50,647 nt of DNA, taken from NCBI GenBank assembly GCA_903910215.1, contig CAIVYV010000072.1:1-50647 (forward strand). The letters run 5' to 3'. Position numbers and translations under genes: made by a program. Under the pieces are notes generated by a model, which saw only the letters and a list, made by a program, of their open reading frames with translations, searched no databases and had not been told where the DNA came from. The stretch is from an uncultured Pseudomonadota bacterium. Lineage in GTDB: Bacteria > Pseudomonadota > Gammaproteobacteria > Steroidobacterales > Steroidobacteraceae. Below, in pieces: positions 1-8,884 of the stretch; the first letter of the stretch is position 1, and each line of letters starts with the position of its first letter.

Positions 1-240
1 CAAGTCGTACCGGATCGATTGGAGACCTTGGTGTCCGAGTTGCCGACATCCGTGCCCCGCGTGGCCGAGAGTGGGGTGGTCACGACGGCAGATGCTGCGC
101 GTATGGCGAGAGTCGGCTACGACTTGGCTTTGATCGGTGGTGCTTTGATGCAAGCGGCAGACCCCGCGGCGCATCTGGCAGCGATGTTGGATGCGGCTCG
201 TTCGGCTGCCGAGCAGCGCCGCTCTGCAGCGCGGGCTTGA
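1..240 (+). CDS. trpC: Indole-3-glycerol phosphate synthase, C-terminal part
   Basis: The window opens inside this gene; 79 residues and the stop codon are visible. TrpC closes the indole ring in tryptophan synthesis, turning carboxyphenylaminodeoxyribulose phosphate into indole-3-glycerol phosphate. The visible part shows the last strands of the TIM barrel: VAESGVVTTADAARM (the conserved V-x-E-S-G-I region near the phosphate site), then GYDLALIGGALMQAADPAAHL, matching the family ending around a small-residue turn, LM and DP. Gly replaces the Glu usual in the VGE-x-LM motif. The stop lies just before trpF, so the two are probably cotranscribed and perhaps translationally coupled. Identity rests on this ending plus the trpFBA genes behind it. 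Confidence 0.88.
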   Translation, partial: QVVPDRLETLVSELPTSVPRVAESGVVTTADAARMARVGYDLALIGGALMQAADPAAHLAAMLDAARSAAEQRRSAARA

Positions 241-242
241 AG

Positions 243-845
243 ATGATGACGCCGGTGTGGATCAAGGTGTGTGGCTTGACGGACGCAACGGCGGTTTCGG
301 TCGCTCTGGAGCAGCAAGTCGATGCGATCGGCTTCGTTTTCGCGCCCTCACCGCGCGAACTGAGCATCGATCAAGCACTGCGTTTGGCAGAACCCGCGCG
401 GCGCAAAGCGTTGTGCGTGGCGGTCACCTTGCACCCCTCCGAAGTGCTCGTCTCGACACTGCTTCAGGAGTTTCAACCGGATTTATTACAGTTGGATTGG
501 GCGGATCTCGCATCGCTGCCACCGCTCGATCCGGCTCGTATACTGCCTGTCGTTCGTCAGCAGCAGATCCCGCCGGCGCACTGGCCCGCGCGAATCTTGT
601 TCGAGGGGCCTCGCAGTGGTGCAGGTGTCACGGCTGATTGGCGGCAGGCAGCGCAGGTTGCCCGTGCGACCGACTTGGTCTTGGCGGGCGGGTTGTCGTC
701 CGACAATGTCGCAGCAGCGATTCGCGACGTGCGTCCTTTCGGTGTGGATGTGTCGAGTGGTGTCGAGTCGTCACCCGGTCGCAAGTCGCCGCAGAAGATC
801 ATTGAATTCGTTGAGGCGGCCCGCCGCGCCTCTGCAGGAGTGTAA
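243..845 (+). CDS. trpF: Phosphoribosylanthranilate isomerase
   Basis: TrpF catalyses the Amadori rearrangement of phosphoribosylanthranilate, the step before TrpC. The 200-residue protein starts its barrel with WIKVCGLTD, whose Cys is the catalytic base of the family. It has GFVFAPSPR, AGGLSSDN and GVDVSSGVESSPGRK, the usual phosphate-binding ending. The motif that normally reads LLD with the general-acid Asp reads ILFEGPRSGAG here, so Glu appears to stand at the Asp position; I believe related gammaproteobacteria share this, but it is worth aligning. An earlier TTG start at 237 overlaps the trpC stop; ATG at 243 or 246 is more likely. The trpB start follows 3 bases after the stop. Confidence 0.93.
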   Translation: MMTPVWIKVCGLTDATAVSVALEQQVDAIGFVFAPSPRELSIDQALRLAEPARRKALCVAVTLHPSEVLVSTLLQEFQPDLLQLDWADLASLPPLDPARILPVVRQQQIPPAHWPARILFEGPRSGAGVTADWRQAAQVARATDLVLAGGLSSDNVAAAIRDVRPFGVDVSSGVESSPGRKSPQKIIEFVEAARRASAGV

Positions 846-848
846 AAG

Positions 849-2102
849 ATGAATGCCCATGTGAAATTCAGTGCCGAAGAGCAGCGTCGCATGCTCGATG
901 CCGAGCTCGGCGGCCAATATCCGGATTTACGCGGACGGTTCGGTCCTTACGGCGGCAGGTACGTTCCTGAAACTTTGATTCCCGCACTCGAGCGTCTAGA
1001 GGCGGGTATGCGCGAGCATCTGCACCGCGCCGATTTCCAAGCCGAACTGACCGAACAGTTACGTCACTGGGTCGGGCGACCAACGGCGTTGAGTTATGCA
1101 CCACGTCTTTCGGCTGCGTGGGGCGCCGAGATTTGGTTCAAGCGCGAGGACCTTGCGCATACTGGCGCGCACAAAATCAACAATGCTCTCGGCCAGGCGC
1201 TGCTCGCCAAACGACTGGGTGCCAAACGCATCGTTGCGGAGACCGGTGCCGGACAGCATGGCGTAGCGAGTGCAGCAGCTTGTGCGCGTCTTGGGTTGCC
1301 GTGCATCGTTTATATGGGTGCCATCGACATGGAGCGACAGGCTCCGAACGTGGGGCGCATGCGCTTGATGGGTGCCGAAGTCGTTCCGGTCACGGGTGGC
1401 GATCAGACTTTGCGCGCTGCAATTGATGAGGCACTACGCGATTGGGTCTCCGATCCGATGGGCACGTTTTATCTGCTCGGTTCGGCCGTGGGTCCACATC
1501 CCTATCCTTATCTCGTTCGTGAGCTGCAGGCGATCATCGGTCGCGAGGCGCGTGCACAATATTTGGAGCGCAACGGTCGGTTGCCTGATGCCGTATTTGC
1601 TTGCGTTGGTGGCGGATCGAATGCCATCGGTATGTTCCATGCTTTCGTTCCCGATGCGTCGGTTGAGATCGTCGGTGTCGAAGCAGGTGGGCGCGGCGTG
1701 AACTTGGGTGAGAATGCGGCGAGCCTCAGTTACGGCTGGCCTGGCGTGTTACAGGGCTGCTACTCACTGTTACTGCAGGATGAGAACGGTCAGATTCACG
1801 AGACCGACTCGATCTCGGCGGGCCTCGATTACCCCGGGGTCGGTCCTGAACATGCCTTGTTGATGTCAGCCGGAAGAGTGAAGTACGAATCGGCTACGGA
1901 CGACGAAGCCTTGTCGGCACTGACTGAATGTTCGAAGCTCGAAGGTATTCTTCCGGCACTCGAAACCGCTCATGCGCTGCATGGCGTGAAGCGTTGGGCT
2001 AAGACTCATCCGGGCGCGCAAGTCATTTTGTGCATGTCAGGGCGTGGTGACAAAGATATGCCGACATTACAAAGAACCCTCCTCGCGGAGAAAGCATCGT
2101 GA
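849..2102 (+). CDS. trpB: Tryptophan synthase beta chain
   Basis: TrpB condenses indole with serine in a pyridoxal-phosphate reaction and works as an alpha2beta2 complex with TrpA, receiving indole through a tunnel. The 417-residue length is normal. Clear signatures are GRFGPYGGRYVPETL near the N terminus, GAHKINNALGQAL with the Schiff-base Lys, ETGAGQHGVA, and GGGSNAIGMF, the PLP-phosphate loop. The gene ends in a GTGA overlap with trpA, the usual translational coupling of the two subunits. Confidence 0.97.
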   Translation: MNAHVKFSAEEQRRMLDAELGGQYPDLRGRFGPYGGRYVPETLIPALERLEAGMREHLHRADFQAELTEQLRHWVGRPTALSYAPRLSAAWGAEIWFKREDLAHTGAHKINNALGQALLAKRLGAKRIVAETGAGQHGVASAAACARLGLPCIVYMGAIDMERQAPNVGRMRLMGAEVVPVTGGDQTLRAAIDEALRDWVSDPMGTFYLLGSAVGPHPYPYLVRELQAIIGREARAQYLERNGRLPDAVFACVGGGSNAIGMFHAFVPDASVEIVGVEAGGRGVNLGENAASLSYGWPGVLQGCYSLLLQDENGQIHETDSISAGLDYPGVGPEHALLMSAGRVKYESATDDEALSALTECSKLEGILPALETAHALHGVKRWAKTHPGAQVILCMSGRGDKDMPTLQRTLLAEKAS

Positions 2103-2866
2103 AGCCGAGTGAGCGTTTGGCCGATGCGGTGCGCGCCGCATCGAAACGGGGCGAACCTGCCATTGTGGCTTTCATGACTGCCGGCTTCCCGCGCAAGGAA
2201 CAGTTTCGCGAGCATTTATTAGCGGTGGCGAGTGAGTCGGATGTCGTCGAGATCGGCGTACCGTTCACTGACCCCATGGCCGACGGTATGACGATCCAGC
2301 GTTCAAGCCAAGCAGCTTTGAAGCAAGGCGTCAGTCTGAAATGGATTTTGTCGGAACTGCGTAGCATGCAGCGACCCGCTACGCCGCTCGTACTGATGAG
2401 TTACCTTAACCCGCTGTTGCAGTATGGATATGCCGCACTGGCTGCCGATGCCGCAGCGGCAGGCGTCTGCGGATTCATCGTGCCGGATCTGCCCTTTGAT
2501 GAGGGCGTCGAACTGCGTGCAGCACTAGCCGCCGAAGGCGTCGCACTCGTGCAAATGGTCACGCCGGTGACGACGTCGGCGCGATTGCAGCAAGTCTGCG
2601 CTGCCAGCGAGGGCTTCGTGTATGCCGTGACGATGACTGGGACTACCGGTAAGAACGTCGCCGTGCCCGACACCGTTATCGACTATCTCAAGACGGTCAC
2701 GGCGATATCGCCTGTTCCGGTTTGTGCGGGTTTCGGTATTCGCTCACGCGAACAGGTCGAAAAATTACGCAGCCACGTCGCTGGTGTCGTCGTGGGCTCG
2801 GCATTGGTCGAAGTGCTCGAGCGGGGAGACGATCCGCGTTCGTGGTTGCGGGCACTGCGAGGATGA
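2099..2866 (+). CDS. trpA: Tryptophan synthase alpha chain
   Basis: TrpA cleaves indole-3-glycerol phosphate to indole and glyceraldehyde 3-phosphate. At 255 residues it is slightly shorter than the E. coli protein. The catalytic acids lie in VVEIGVPFTDPMADGMTIQ (Glu and Asp), followed by GFIVPDLPFDE and a phosphate-binding end with GFGIRSREQV and VVVGSALVE. The start is GTG and overlaps the trpB stop. The stop overlaps the ATG of the downstream carrier, so transcription and ribosomes probably run on past the trp genes. Confidence 0.96.
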   Translation: MKPSERLADAVRAASKRGEPAIVAFMTAGFPRKEQFREHLLAVASESDVVEIGVPFTDPMADGMTIQRSSQAALKQGVSLKWILSELRSMQRPATPLVLMSYLNPLLQYGYAALAADAAAAGVCGFIVPDLPFDEGVELRAALAAEGVALVQMVTPVTTSARLQQVCAASEGFVYAVTMTGTTGKNVAVPDTVIDYLKTVTAISPVPVCAGFGIRSREQVEKLRSHVAGVVVGSALVEVLERGDDPRSWLRALRG

Positions 2867-4131
2867 GTGTGGCCAATGCGAGCAAGCCTTGGTGGACTGC
2901 GCTTTATGCACAGGTCTTGATCGCAATCGTCGTGGGAGGGGCGCTCGGGCACTTCGTTCCCGACATTGCTGTTCAGCTCAAGCCGTTGGGCGACGCTTTC
3001 ATCAAGCTCGTCAAGCTGGTGATTGCGCCGGTGATTTTTTTGACGGTCGCCAGTGGCATCGCCAGCATGTCTTCACTGGCAAGCCTTGGTAGTACGACTG
3101 GAAAAGCCTTGCTTTATTTTGTTGTGGTATCAACCGGCGCACTCGTGATTGGCCTGATCGTTGCGAATGTCGTCAGGCCAGGCGATGGCATGAATGTCGA
3201 TCCGGCCACACTCGATGATGGTGCAGTGGCCGGTTATGTGGGCAAGGCGCAAGAGCAGGACATCGTATCTTTCCTGCTCGCCATCATCCCCGATACTTTT
3301 CTCGGCGCATTGACGAGTGGCCAGATTCTTTCGGTGCTTTTCATCGCCATCATCTTCGGTATCAGCGTCGCCAATCTCGATCAAAGCCGACACCGCATCG
3401 TCGAAGGCTTACATGTCATCAGCGAGGCGTTTTTCAAGATGGTGACCTTGTTGATGCGCTTTGCACCGATCGGCGCATTCGGCGCATTCGCCTTTACCAT
3501 CGGAAAATACGGCATCGACTCGATCGCCAATCTTGCAGCCTTGATAGCCACCTTCTACTTAACCTCGGCATTTTTCATCTTGGTCGTGCTGGGTTTGATC
3601 GCCAAAGCATCTGGCTTCTCCCTCTGGCGACTCCTTACGTATCTAAAAGAAGAGTTATGGCTAGTCCTCGGTACCAGCTCGTCCGAGTCGGCGCTGCCGT
3701 CTTTGATGCGCAAGCTTGAGCAAGCGGGCTGCGCTAAATCGGTAGTGGGCCTTGTCGTGCCGACCGGTTATTCGTTCAATCTCGATGGCACCAATATCTA
3801 TATGACCTTGGCGGCGCTCTTCATCGCGCAGGCGACCGGGGTGGATTTGAGTCTCACTGATCAGGTGTTGCTGTTGTTGGTTGCGATCATCAGCTCCAAA
3901 GGTGCCGCCGGTGTCACCGGTGCTGGGTTCATCACTTTGGCTGCCACGTTGGCCGTGGTGCCGGCCGTGCCGGTGGCCGGCATGGCTTTGATTCTCGGTA
4001 TCGATCGTTTCATGTCCGAGTGTCGCGCCATCACCAATTTTGTAGGCAATGCCGTGGCGACCATCGTGGTGGCGCGCTGGGAAGGCGCTCTCGACACCGA
4101 ACGCCTCTCGCGCGAACTCAAAGGACAATAA
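2863..4131 (+). CDS. Dicarboxylate/amino acid:cation symporter (DctA/GltP family)
   Basis: This 422-residue inner-membrane carrier should import C4-dicarboxylates or acidic amino acids with protons or sodium. It is rich in membrane segments and has the substrate and cation core of the family: GTSSSESALPSLM (serine-rich hairpin), then PTGYSFNLDGTNIYMTLAALF, then SKGAAGVTGAGFITLAATL, and a final helix with DRFMSECRAITNFVGNAVA. The ATG at 2863 overlaps the trpA stop, and the reading frame further upstream is a shadow of trpA. Substrate choice cannot be fixed from sequence; DctA-like dicarboxylate transport is my preference. Placement right behind trpA is unusual and may be only positional. Confidence 0.9.
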   Translation: MSVANASKPWWTALYAQVLIAIVVGGALGHFVPDIAVQLKPLGDAFIKLVKLVIAPVIFLTVASGIASMSSLASLGSTTGKALLYFVVVSTGALVIGLIVANVVRPGDGMNVDPATLDDGAVAGYVGKAQEQDIVSFLLAIIPDTFLGALTSGQILSVLFIAIIFGISVANLDQSRHRIVEGLHVISEAFFKMVTLLMRFAPIGAFGAFAFTIGKYGIDSIANLAALIATFYLTSAFFILVVLGLIAKASGFSLWRLLTYLKEELWLVLGTSSSESALPSLMRKLEQAGCAKSVVGLVVPTGYSFNLDGTNIYMTLAALFIAQATGVDLSLTDQVLLLLVAIISSKGAAGVTGAGFITLAATLAVVPAVPVAGMALILGIDRFMSECRAITNFVGNAVATIVVARWEGALDTERLSRELKGQ

Positions 4132-4133
4132 TC

Positions 4134-5057
4134 ATGTCGATCTGTCGAGCGTTTCCGTCTAAGTTCGCGTTTTGGCTAGCCGCCTTAGTGGTTCTGCTGT
4201 TACCTCTTGTGAGTCACGCGGGGCTTGCCGGTATCGACGTGCCGGGTTCGAAGCGTCTCACAGTGGCCGACTGGGGTGGGGCACCGATTACACTCTGGTA
4301 TCTGCGTGGAGCCGATACCAAAGCGGATGCACCGATCGTATTCGTGATGCATGGAGTGGGGCGCGATGCCGATCGCTATCTCGCCGAATGGCGCGATATC
4401 GCGTTGGCTAACGATATCGTGGTGGTCGTACCGGAGTACGCACAAAATTATTTTCCAGGCAGTGAAGGCTACAACTTCGGCGGCGTATTTGACGAAGCTG
4501 GGAGCTTGCAGCCGAAGGCACGCTGGGCTTACTCGTCGATAGAGCCGCTGTTCGATGCACTGCGACGTCACGAAAATTTGAGCGCCGAGCAGTATTGGTT
4601 ATTCGGTCACTCGGCCGGCGCGCAGTTCGTCCACCGATTTGTGATGTTGGGTGTCGCGCAGCGGATGGTCGCGGCCATCTCGGCCAACGCGGGCTCCTAC
4701 ATGTTTCCCGTGAACGACGTCGATTGGCCCTTCGGCTTGCGTGGTGCGCCGAAAGGCGGCGACGCGGGTATCTTCGCGTCGCCCATGGTCCTGATGTTGG
4801 GTGACGCCGATTCCGATCCGAATCATCGCAGTTTGCCGAGGCAGCCGGCGGCTATGGCGCAGGGACCGCATCGCTACGCCCGAGGCCAAAATTTCTACGG
4901 CACCTCACGGCAGATCGCCGAGCGCACTGGCCAGACGTTCAACTGGTCGTGTGTCATCGTTCCGGGTGTTGCACACGACAACGCTGGCATCGCGCGAGCG
5001 GCTATTCGTATCATCAAGGGATGGAAACCTACCCCCGGCGCCGATTGCGCTCCCTGA
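4134..5057 (+). CDS. Secreted alpha/beta hydrolase
   Basis: The 307-residue protein begins with a signal peptide: a hydrophobic stretch FAFWLAALVVLLLPLVSHA ending in a good signal-peptidase site. The mature part is an alpha/beta-hydrolase fold. FVMHGVGRDAD is the oxyanion region, GHSAGAQFVHRF carries the nucleophilic Ser elbow, MLGDADSDPN is a candidate Asp and GVAHDNAG carries the His. It resembles poly(3-hydroxyalkanoate)-depolymerase/esterase-like periplasmic hydrolases. No substrate can be assigned. The start was set by the signal peptide and a 2-base gap after the carrier gene. The 3' end overlaps the following cupin gene by 37 bases in another frame. Confidence 0.8.
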   Translation: MSICRAFPSKFAFWLAALVVLLLPLVSHAGLAGIDVPGSKRLTVADWGGAPITLWYLRGADTKADAPIVFVMHGVGRDADRYLAEWRDIALANDIVVVVPEYAQNYFPGSEGYNFGGVFDEAGSLQPKARWAYSSIEPLFDALRRHENLSAEQYWLFGHSAGAQFVHRFVMLGVAQRMVAAISANAGSYMFPVNDVDWPFGLRGAPKGGDAGIFASPMVLMLGDADSDPNHRSLPRQPAAMAQGPHRYARGQNFYGTSRQIAERTGQTFNWSCVIVPGVAHDNAGIARAAIRIIKGWKPTPGADCAP

Positions 5058-5863
5058 TCTCTTTACTCGTGCTTGCCGCTGCAAGCGCGATGACTGACAC
5101 CAGGGCCTCTGATTTCAGTATTTTCGGACGACATGCTATCGATGCGGCCCCCGAGTCGCTCGCAGGGTTTGAAGGCGCAGAAGTTCGAGTTTTGCGCCGT
5201 GATCCACGCGGTCTCGTGGCCGAGGTCAACCTGCCGATTGGTGTGACAGTCAGTACGCATTACGCCGACTACACCACTGAAATCTTCGTGCTCGATGGGC
5301 AATTGCGTCTGGAGCATGACTCGCGACGCGAAATGCTCGCCAAGCACGACTATCTGCACATCCCTTCGGTGGTGGGCGCTGCGTCACTACACGTGACCGC
5401 GGCGTCGAGGTTATTGGTGTTCTTTGATCCAGCGCGTTCGACCGACGGCAACGCGCTCTCTGTGGTACGAACTGCAGCGAGCGATTGGGCGGCCGGTATG
5501 GTGTCGGCGCGCGATACCGGCGTGGCTCTGAAGTTACAGGTGCGTGATCTATACCAAGTTCCGCAAAGCGGCCAACGCACCTGGTTACTTCGCGCAGGAG
5601 CGGACCTTAAATTGCCCTGGGAGCGACACCGGACGATCGAAGAGGGCTACCTCGTCTCGGGCGACTATCGTTTGTTCGAGTGTTTAGAGGGTCGTGAGCA
5701 GCGCTTCGACTATCGCGCAGGTGGCTATTTTTATCGGGCACCCGGCATCGTGCACGGCGGACCCAATTCCGGTAGCAGCGGCGAAATCGTCATGCTGCTA
5801 CGCACCCCCGATAAATTGACGGTCGAATTCCTACCGACCTGCTCGACGCCCGCCAACCCATAG
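5021..5863 (+). CDS. Secreted bicupin protein, DUF4437-like
   Basis: About 280 residues. The chosen ATG gives METYPRRRLRSLISLLVLAA, a short basic plus hydrophobic leader; longer in-frame extensions run into the upstream hydrolase gene. Two cupin barrels are visible: the first around HYADYTTEIFVLDGQLRL (His and Glu metal-ligand pattern), the second around HRTIEEGYLVSGDYRL and APGIVHGG. The arrangement resembles DUF4437-type bicupins, which have no assigned reaction. The gene follows the secreted hydrolase with overlapping ends, so the two may act on the same compound outside the cytoplasm. Its last 33 bases overlap the end of ubiB on the opposite strand. Confidence 0.7.
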   Translation: METYPRRRLRSLISLLVLAAASAMTDTRASDFSIFGRHAIDAAPESLAGFEGAEVRVLRRDPRGLVAEVNLPIGVTVSTHYADYTTEIFVLDGQLRLEHDSRREMLAKHDYLHIPSVVGAASLHVTAASRLLVFFDPARSTDGNALSVVRTAASDWAAGMVSARDTGVALKLQVRDLYQVPQSGQRTWLLRAGADLKLPWERHRTIEEGYLVSGDYRLFECLEGREQRFDYRAGGYFYRAPGIVHGGPNSGSSGEIVMLLRTPDKLTVEFLPTCSTPANP

Positions 5864-7498
5864 CACGACAACGGCCGCGATCAGCAATAGCGGGCCGAGG
5901 CCTGCTGGCCACAACTCGAGGCCGAACCAAAGCAAAGAAGTAAATCCGAGCATGCTTGCCACGAGAGTCGCGTTGCGGCGCTTTTCGCTGGCGCGAATTT
6001 CTTGACGCAACTTTTCGATGTCTTCCGGTTGAACGCCGATATGCAGTTTGCCATCCTGCCATTTCTGTACGGCCACCTTCAGCAGCGGCGGCAGCGCTTG
6101 TGTCACTTCGATCATGGCGGGCAAGTGATCGCGGAGCTGACGCAGTTGAGCGCGCGGGCTCAAGCGATCGCGCATCCACTCGCGCAGGATGGGCGCAGCG
6201 GTCTGCCAGATGTCGAGTTCCGGATAGAGATCACGACCGAGACCCTCGATGTTGAGTAGCGTCTTCTGCAGCAAGATCAGCTGCGGCTGGATACGCATAT
6301 CGAAGCGCCTAGAGATATCGAATAAACGCAGCAGAATGGTGCCGAACGAAATATCTTTCAGTGGCTTGTTGAAGATCGGCTCGAGTACGGTGCGGATCGC
6401 CGATTCCATCTCATCGACCCGTGTGTCGGCAGGCACCCATCCGGATTCCACGTGCAGCTCGGCCACACGACGATAGTTGCGATCGAAAACCGCGAGAAAA
6501 TTCTCTGCGAGATAATGCTGATCGCGAAGGTCGAGTGTACCGACGATGCCGAAATCCACGGCTGCATAGCGTGGGCGTGAGGGATCCTCCGCCAGCACGA
6601 AGATGTTCCCCGGATGCATGTCGGCATGGAAAAAATTATGGCGAAATACTTGGGTAAAAAAGATCTTCACGCCGTTGGTGGCCAGCAGCGGAATATTCGT
6701 TCCTAGCTTTCGCAGTGTATCCATGTCGCTGATGGTGATGCCGCGAATGCGTTCCATCACCATGACGTTTACGCGACAAAAATCGAAATAGACTCTCGGC
6801 ACATGCAGCAGGTCAGAGCCCTCGAAGTTGCGCCGAAGTTGCGCGGCATTGGCAGCCTCGCGCATCAAGTCGAGCTCATCGATGATCGTCTTCTCGTATT
6901 CATCGACAATTTCGTCGACTCGCAAGCGACGTGCTTCGTGCGAATTGCGCTTAGCGAGTTTAGCGAGCGCATGCATCACCTCGAGATCGCGCTCGATGAT
7001 CTTGCGCATGCCGGGGCGCAAAACCTTGACGATGACATCACTACCCGAGCCGTCGGATCCGTCAGCTTTGAGTTTGGCGACGTGCACTTGGGCGATCGAG
7101 GCAGCCGCAAGGGGTTGCTGCGAAAACTCTTCGAAGACATCGAGCACCGGGCGTCCGAAAGCTTCTTCGACGATACGTTTGGCGAGCGCACCATCGAACG
7201 GCGGGACGCGATCCTGCAGTTTGCACAGTTCGATGGCGATATCGGCTGGCAACAAATCACGACGTGTCGAGAGCGCCTGTCCGAGTTTGATGAAGATCGG
7301 ACCGAGCTCTTCCAGCGCGAGACGTAGTCGTTCGGCACGCGTAGCCCCTTTGCGACGCTCGAACCAGGTCCAAGGCGAGGCGAGAAAGACAAAACGCAAA
7401 GGTCGGTACAGATGCGTTTCGGCGACGAACTCGTCGAGACCGTGACGCACGAGCACGCGCTGGATCTGGATCAGTCGGGCAAGAACGCGCAGTTTCAT
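5831..7498 (-). CDS. ubiB: UbiB, ubiquinone biosynthesis atypical kinase/ATPase
   Basis: UbiB is a membrane-bound atypical kinase-like ATPase needed for ubiquinone synthesis, probably extracting lipid intermediates for the Ubi complex. At 555 residues it is close to E. coli UbiB. The family's KxGQ motif appears as FIKLGQALSTRRDLLP. The Ala-rich nucleotide loop is LAAASIAQVH, the catalytic-loop equivalent is FFHADMHPGN and the metal motif is DFGIVG. The C terminus has a hydrophobic hairpin (LVASMLGFTSLLWFGLEL and GLGPLLLIAAVVVLW) for membrane anchoring. The ATG overlaps the ubiJ stop, so translation is coupled. Its 3' end overlaps the convergent cupin gene. Confidence 0.96.
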   Translation of the reverse strand: MKLRVLARLIQIQRVLVRHGLDEFVAETHLYRPLRFVFLASPWTWFERRKGATRAERLRLALEELGPIFIKLGQALSTRRDLLPADIAIELCKLQDRVPPFDGALAKRIVEEAFGRPVLDVFEEFSQQPLAAASIAQVHVAKLKADGSDGSGSDVIVKVLRPGMRKIIERDLEVMHALAKLAKRNSHEARRLRVDEIVDEYEKTIIDELDLMREAANAAQLRRNFEGSDLLHVPRVYFDFCRVNVMVMERIRGITISDMDTLRKLGTNIPLLATNGVKIFFTQVFRHNFFHADMHPGNIFVLAEDPSRPRYAAVDFGIVGTLDLRDQHYLAENFLAVFDRNYRRVAELHVESGWVPADTRVDEMESAIRTVLEPIFNKPLKDISFGTILLRLFDISRRFDMRIQPQLILLQKTLLNIEGLGRDLYPELDIWQTAAPILREWMRDRLSPRAQLRQLRDHLPAMIEVTQALPPLLKVAVQKWQDGKLHIGVQPEDIEKLRQEIRASEKRRNATLVASMLGFTSLLWFGLELWPAGLGPLLLIAAVVVLWVGGRRAGR

Positions 7499-8085
7499 CT
7501 TGTTTCTTCGAGGGTTCGTAGACGGGCGATAGCCCGATCGACATCTTCACGGAGTTGATCGACATCGGCCATGAAGGCTTCGGCTTCTGCTCGAGGTACC
7601 AGCGTATGGTTCTCGTGCGCCAGATATTCCGCCGCATTACGCACCGTATTCGATGCGGCGCGTCGCCCGAAAGACCAGAGCGAGCGCGCCAGTCGACCGA
7701 TATGGTGGGCTGGGAGATCACCAATCAAGCGCGAGAGTTCTTCCTCGAGATCTGGCTGCAGCAACAGGGCGAGCGCTCGATAGCGCTGTAGGATCTCGGC
7801 ATCGCCACGCACAGTGACTTGCCCGGATTGCAGTAATCGCTCGGGATTATTTCCCGTCAGAGCGAGCAGATTGATCGGACTGCCTTCGACGGTGACATTG
7901 AAGTCGCCGATCGGTGTGCGTGACAACGACAGCGTATCGCCGAGCGACTCGATGCTGATCTGCAAGCCTGTACCCGTGATGCGAACCAGCAAGCGCTGAC
8001 CTTGCAAGGCAGTACAGCGAGCTCTCGCACCCGGCGATGAGGCAAGATTGCGGTTAAGCGCGTTTTCGATCGCAGCGGTCAGCAC
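7495..8085 (-). CDS. ubiJ: UbiJ, SCP2-domain accessory factor of ubiquinone synthesis
   Basis: UbiJ is a lipid-binding scaffold protein of the Ubi metabolon that, with UbiK, brings hydrophobic intermediates to the hydroxylases. About 196 residues. The N-terminal half reads as an SCP2-like sterol-carrier fold, including TVEGSPINLLALTG and SGQVTVRGDAEILQRY. The C-terminal third is charged and helical (EAEAFMADVDQLREDVDRAIARL), matching the family's coiled-coil tail. The open frame extends upstream into ubiE; GTG at 8085, a few bases after the ubiE stop, gives the normal length and is preferred. The identity is supported by the ubiE-ubiJ-ubiB order. Confidence 0.88.
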   Translation of the reverse strand: MLTAAIENALNRNLASSPGARARCTALQGQRLLVRITGTGLQISIESLGDTLSLSRTPIGDFNVTVEGSPINLLALTGNNPERLLQSGQVTVRGDAEILQRYRALALLLQPDLEEELSRLIGDLPAHHIGRLARSLWSFGRRAASNTVRNAAEYLAHENHTLVPRAEAEAFMADVDQLREDVDRAIARLRTLEETR

Positions 8086-8092
8086 GAGCGGG

Positions 8093-8851
8093 TCAGACTT
8101 TGTAGCCGCGGTGCAGCGCGACGATGCCACCGGAGAGGTTGTGGTAGCGGCACTGATCAAAGCCCGCCGTTCTCATCATTCCGAGCAGTGTTTCCTGATC
8201 TGGATGTTTGCGGATCGATTCGGCGAGATATCGGTAACTCCCCTCATCGTTCGCAACGAGGCGTCCGAGTACGGGCAGTACCTTGAAAGAGTAGGTGTCG
8301 TACAAAGGTTTGAGCCCAGGCGCCGTCGGCTGCGAGAACTCGAGAATCAACAATCGACCGCCTGGCCTGAGCACGCGATACATCGATCGCAGTGCCGCAT
8401 CCTTATTGGTGACATTACGCAGGCCGAAGCCGATCGTGACGCAATCAAAGGTGGCATCCGCGAACGGCAAGCATTCGGCATTGGCCTGCACATAATCGAC
8501 GCCTTTGACGATACCGGCATCGATCAGCCGATCACGACCGTGGGAGAGCATCGAGCCGTTGATATCCGAGAGTACGACCAGGCCTTGTTCGCCGACCTGA
8601 CTCGCCATCCCGCGCGCGAGATCGCCGGTACCGCCGGCGACATCCAATGCTTTCTGACCCGGGCGCAGATAGGTTTGGGAGAGCGCGAAGCTCTTCCAGA
8701 TACGGTGCAGCCCCCCCGACATCAGGTCGTTCATCAAGTCGTACTTTGGTGCAACCGAATCGAAGACGCCGCGAACGCGACGCGCCTTGTCTTGCCAGGC
8801 GACTTCTTCGAAGCCGAAATGCGTGGTCTTGGACGAATCTTGGGCCGACAT
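8093..8851 (-). CDS. ubiE: Demethylmenaquinone/2-polyprenyl-6-methoxybenzoquinol methyltransferase
   Basis: UbiE is the SAM-dependent C-methyltransferase of ubiquinone (and, where present, menaquinone) synthesis. The 252-residue protein carries the family opening FGFEEVAWQDKARRV...VFDSVAPKYDLMNDLMS, the SAM loop ALDVAGGTGDLARG, the acidic VLSDINGSML, NAECLPFADATFD and GFGLRNVTNKDAALR, followed by LRPGGRLLILEFS. It heads the ubiE-ubiJ-ubiB run. A TACAAT hexamer read on the minus strand at 8877-8882 could be a -10 box, but no convincing -35 accompanies it. The 179-base gap upstream holds a strongly structured element described separately. Confidence 0.97.
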   Translation of the reverse strand: MSAQDSSKTTHFGFEEVAWQDKARRVRGVFDSVAPKYDLMNDLMSGGLHRIWKSFALSQTYLRPGQKALDVAGGTGDLARGMASQVGEQGLVVLSDINGSMLSHGRDRLIDAGIVKGVDYVQANAECLPFADATFDCVTIGFGLRNVTNKDAALRSMYRVLRPGGRLLILEFSQPTAPGLKPLYDTYSFKVLPVLGRLVANDEGSYRYLAESIRKHPDQETLLGMMRTAGFDQCRYHNLSGGIVALHRGYKV

Positions 8852-8884
8852 CGGTGGGCTCCAGGGACGGGGCTATATTGTAGC

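Noticed and set aside
6803..7445. Two long plus-strand open frames (174 and 205 codons)
   Set aside because: They lie entirely antisense to the well-supported ubiB gene, and their translations are Ser/Arg-rich or His/Asp-rich without any motif.
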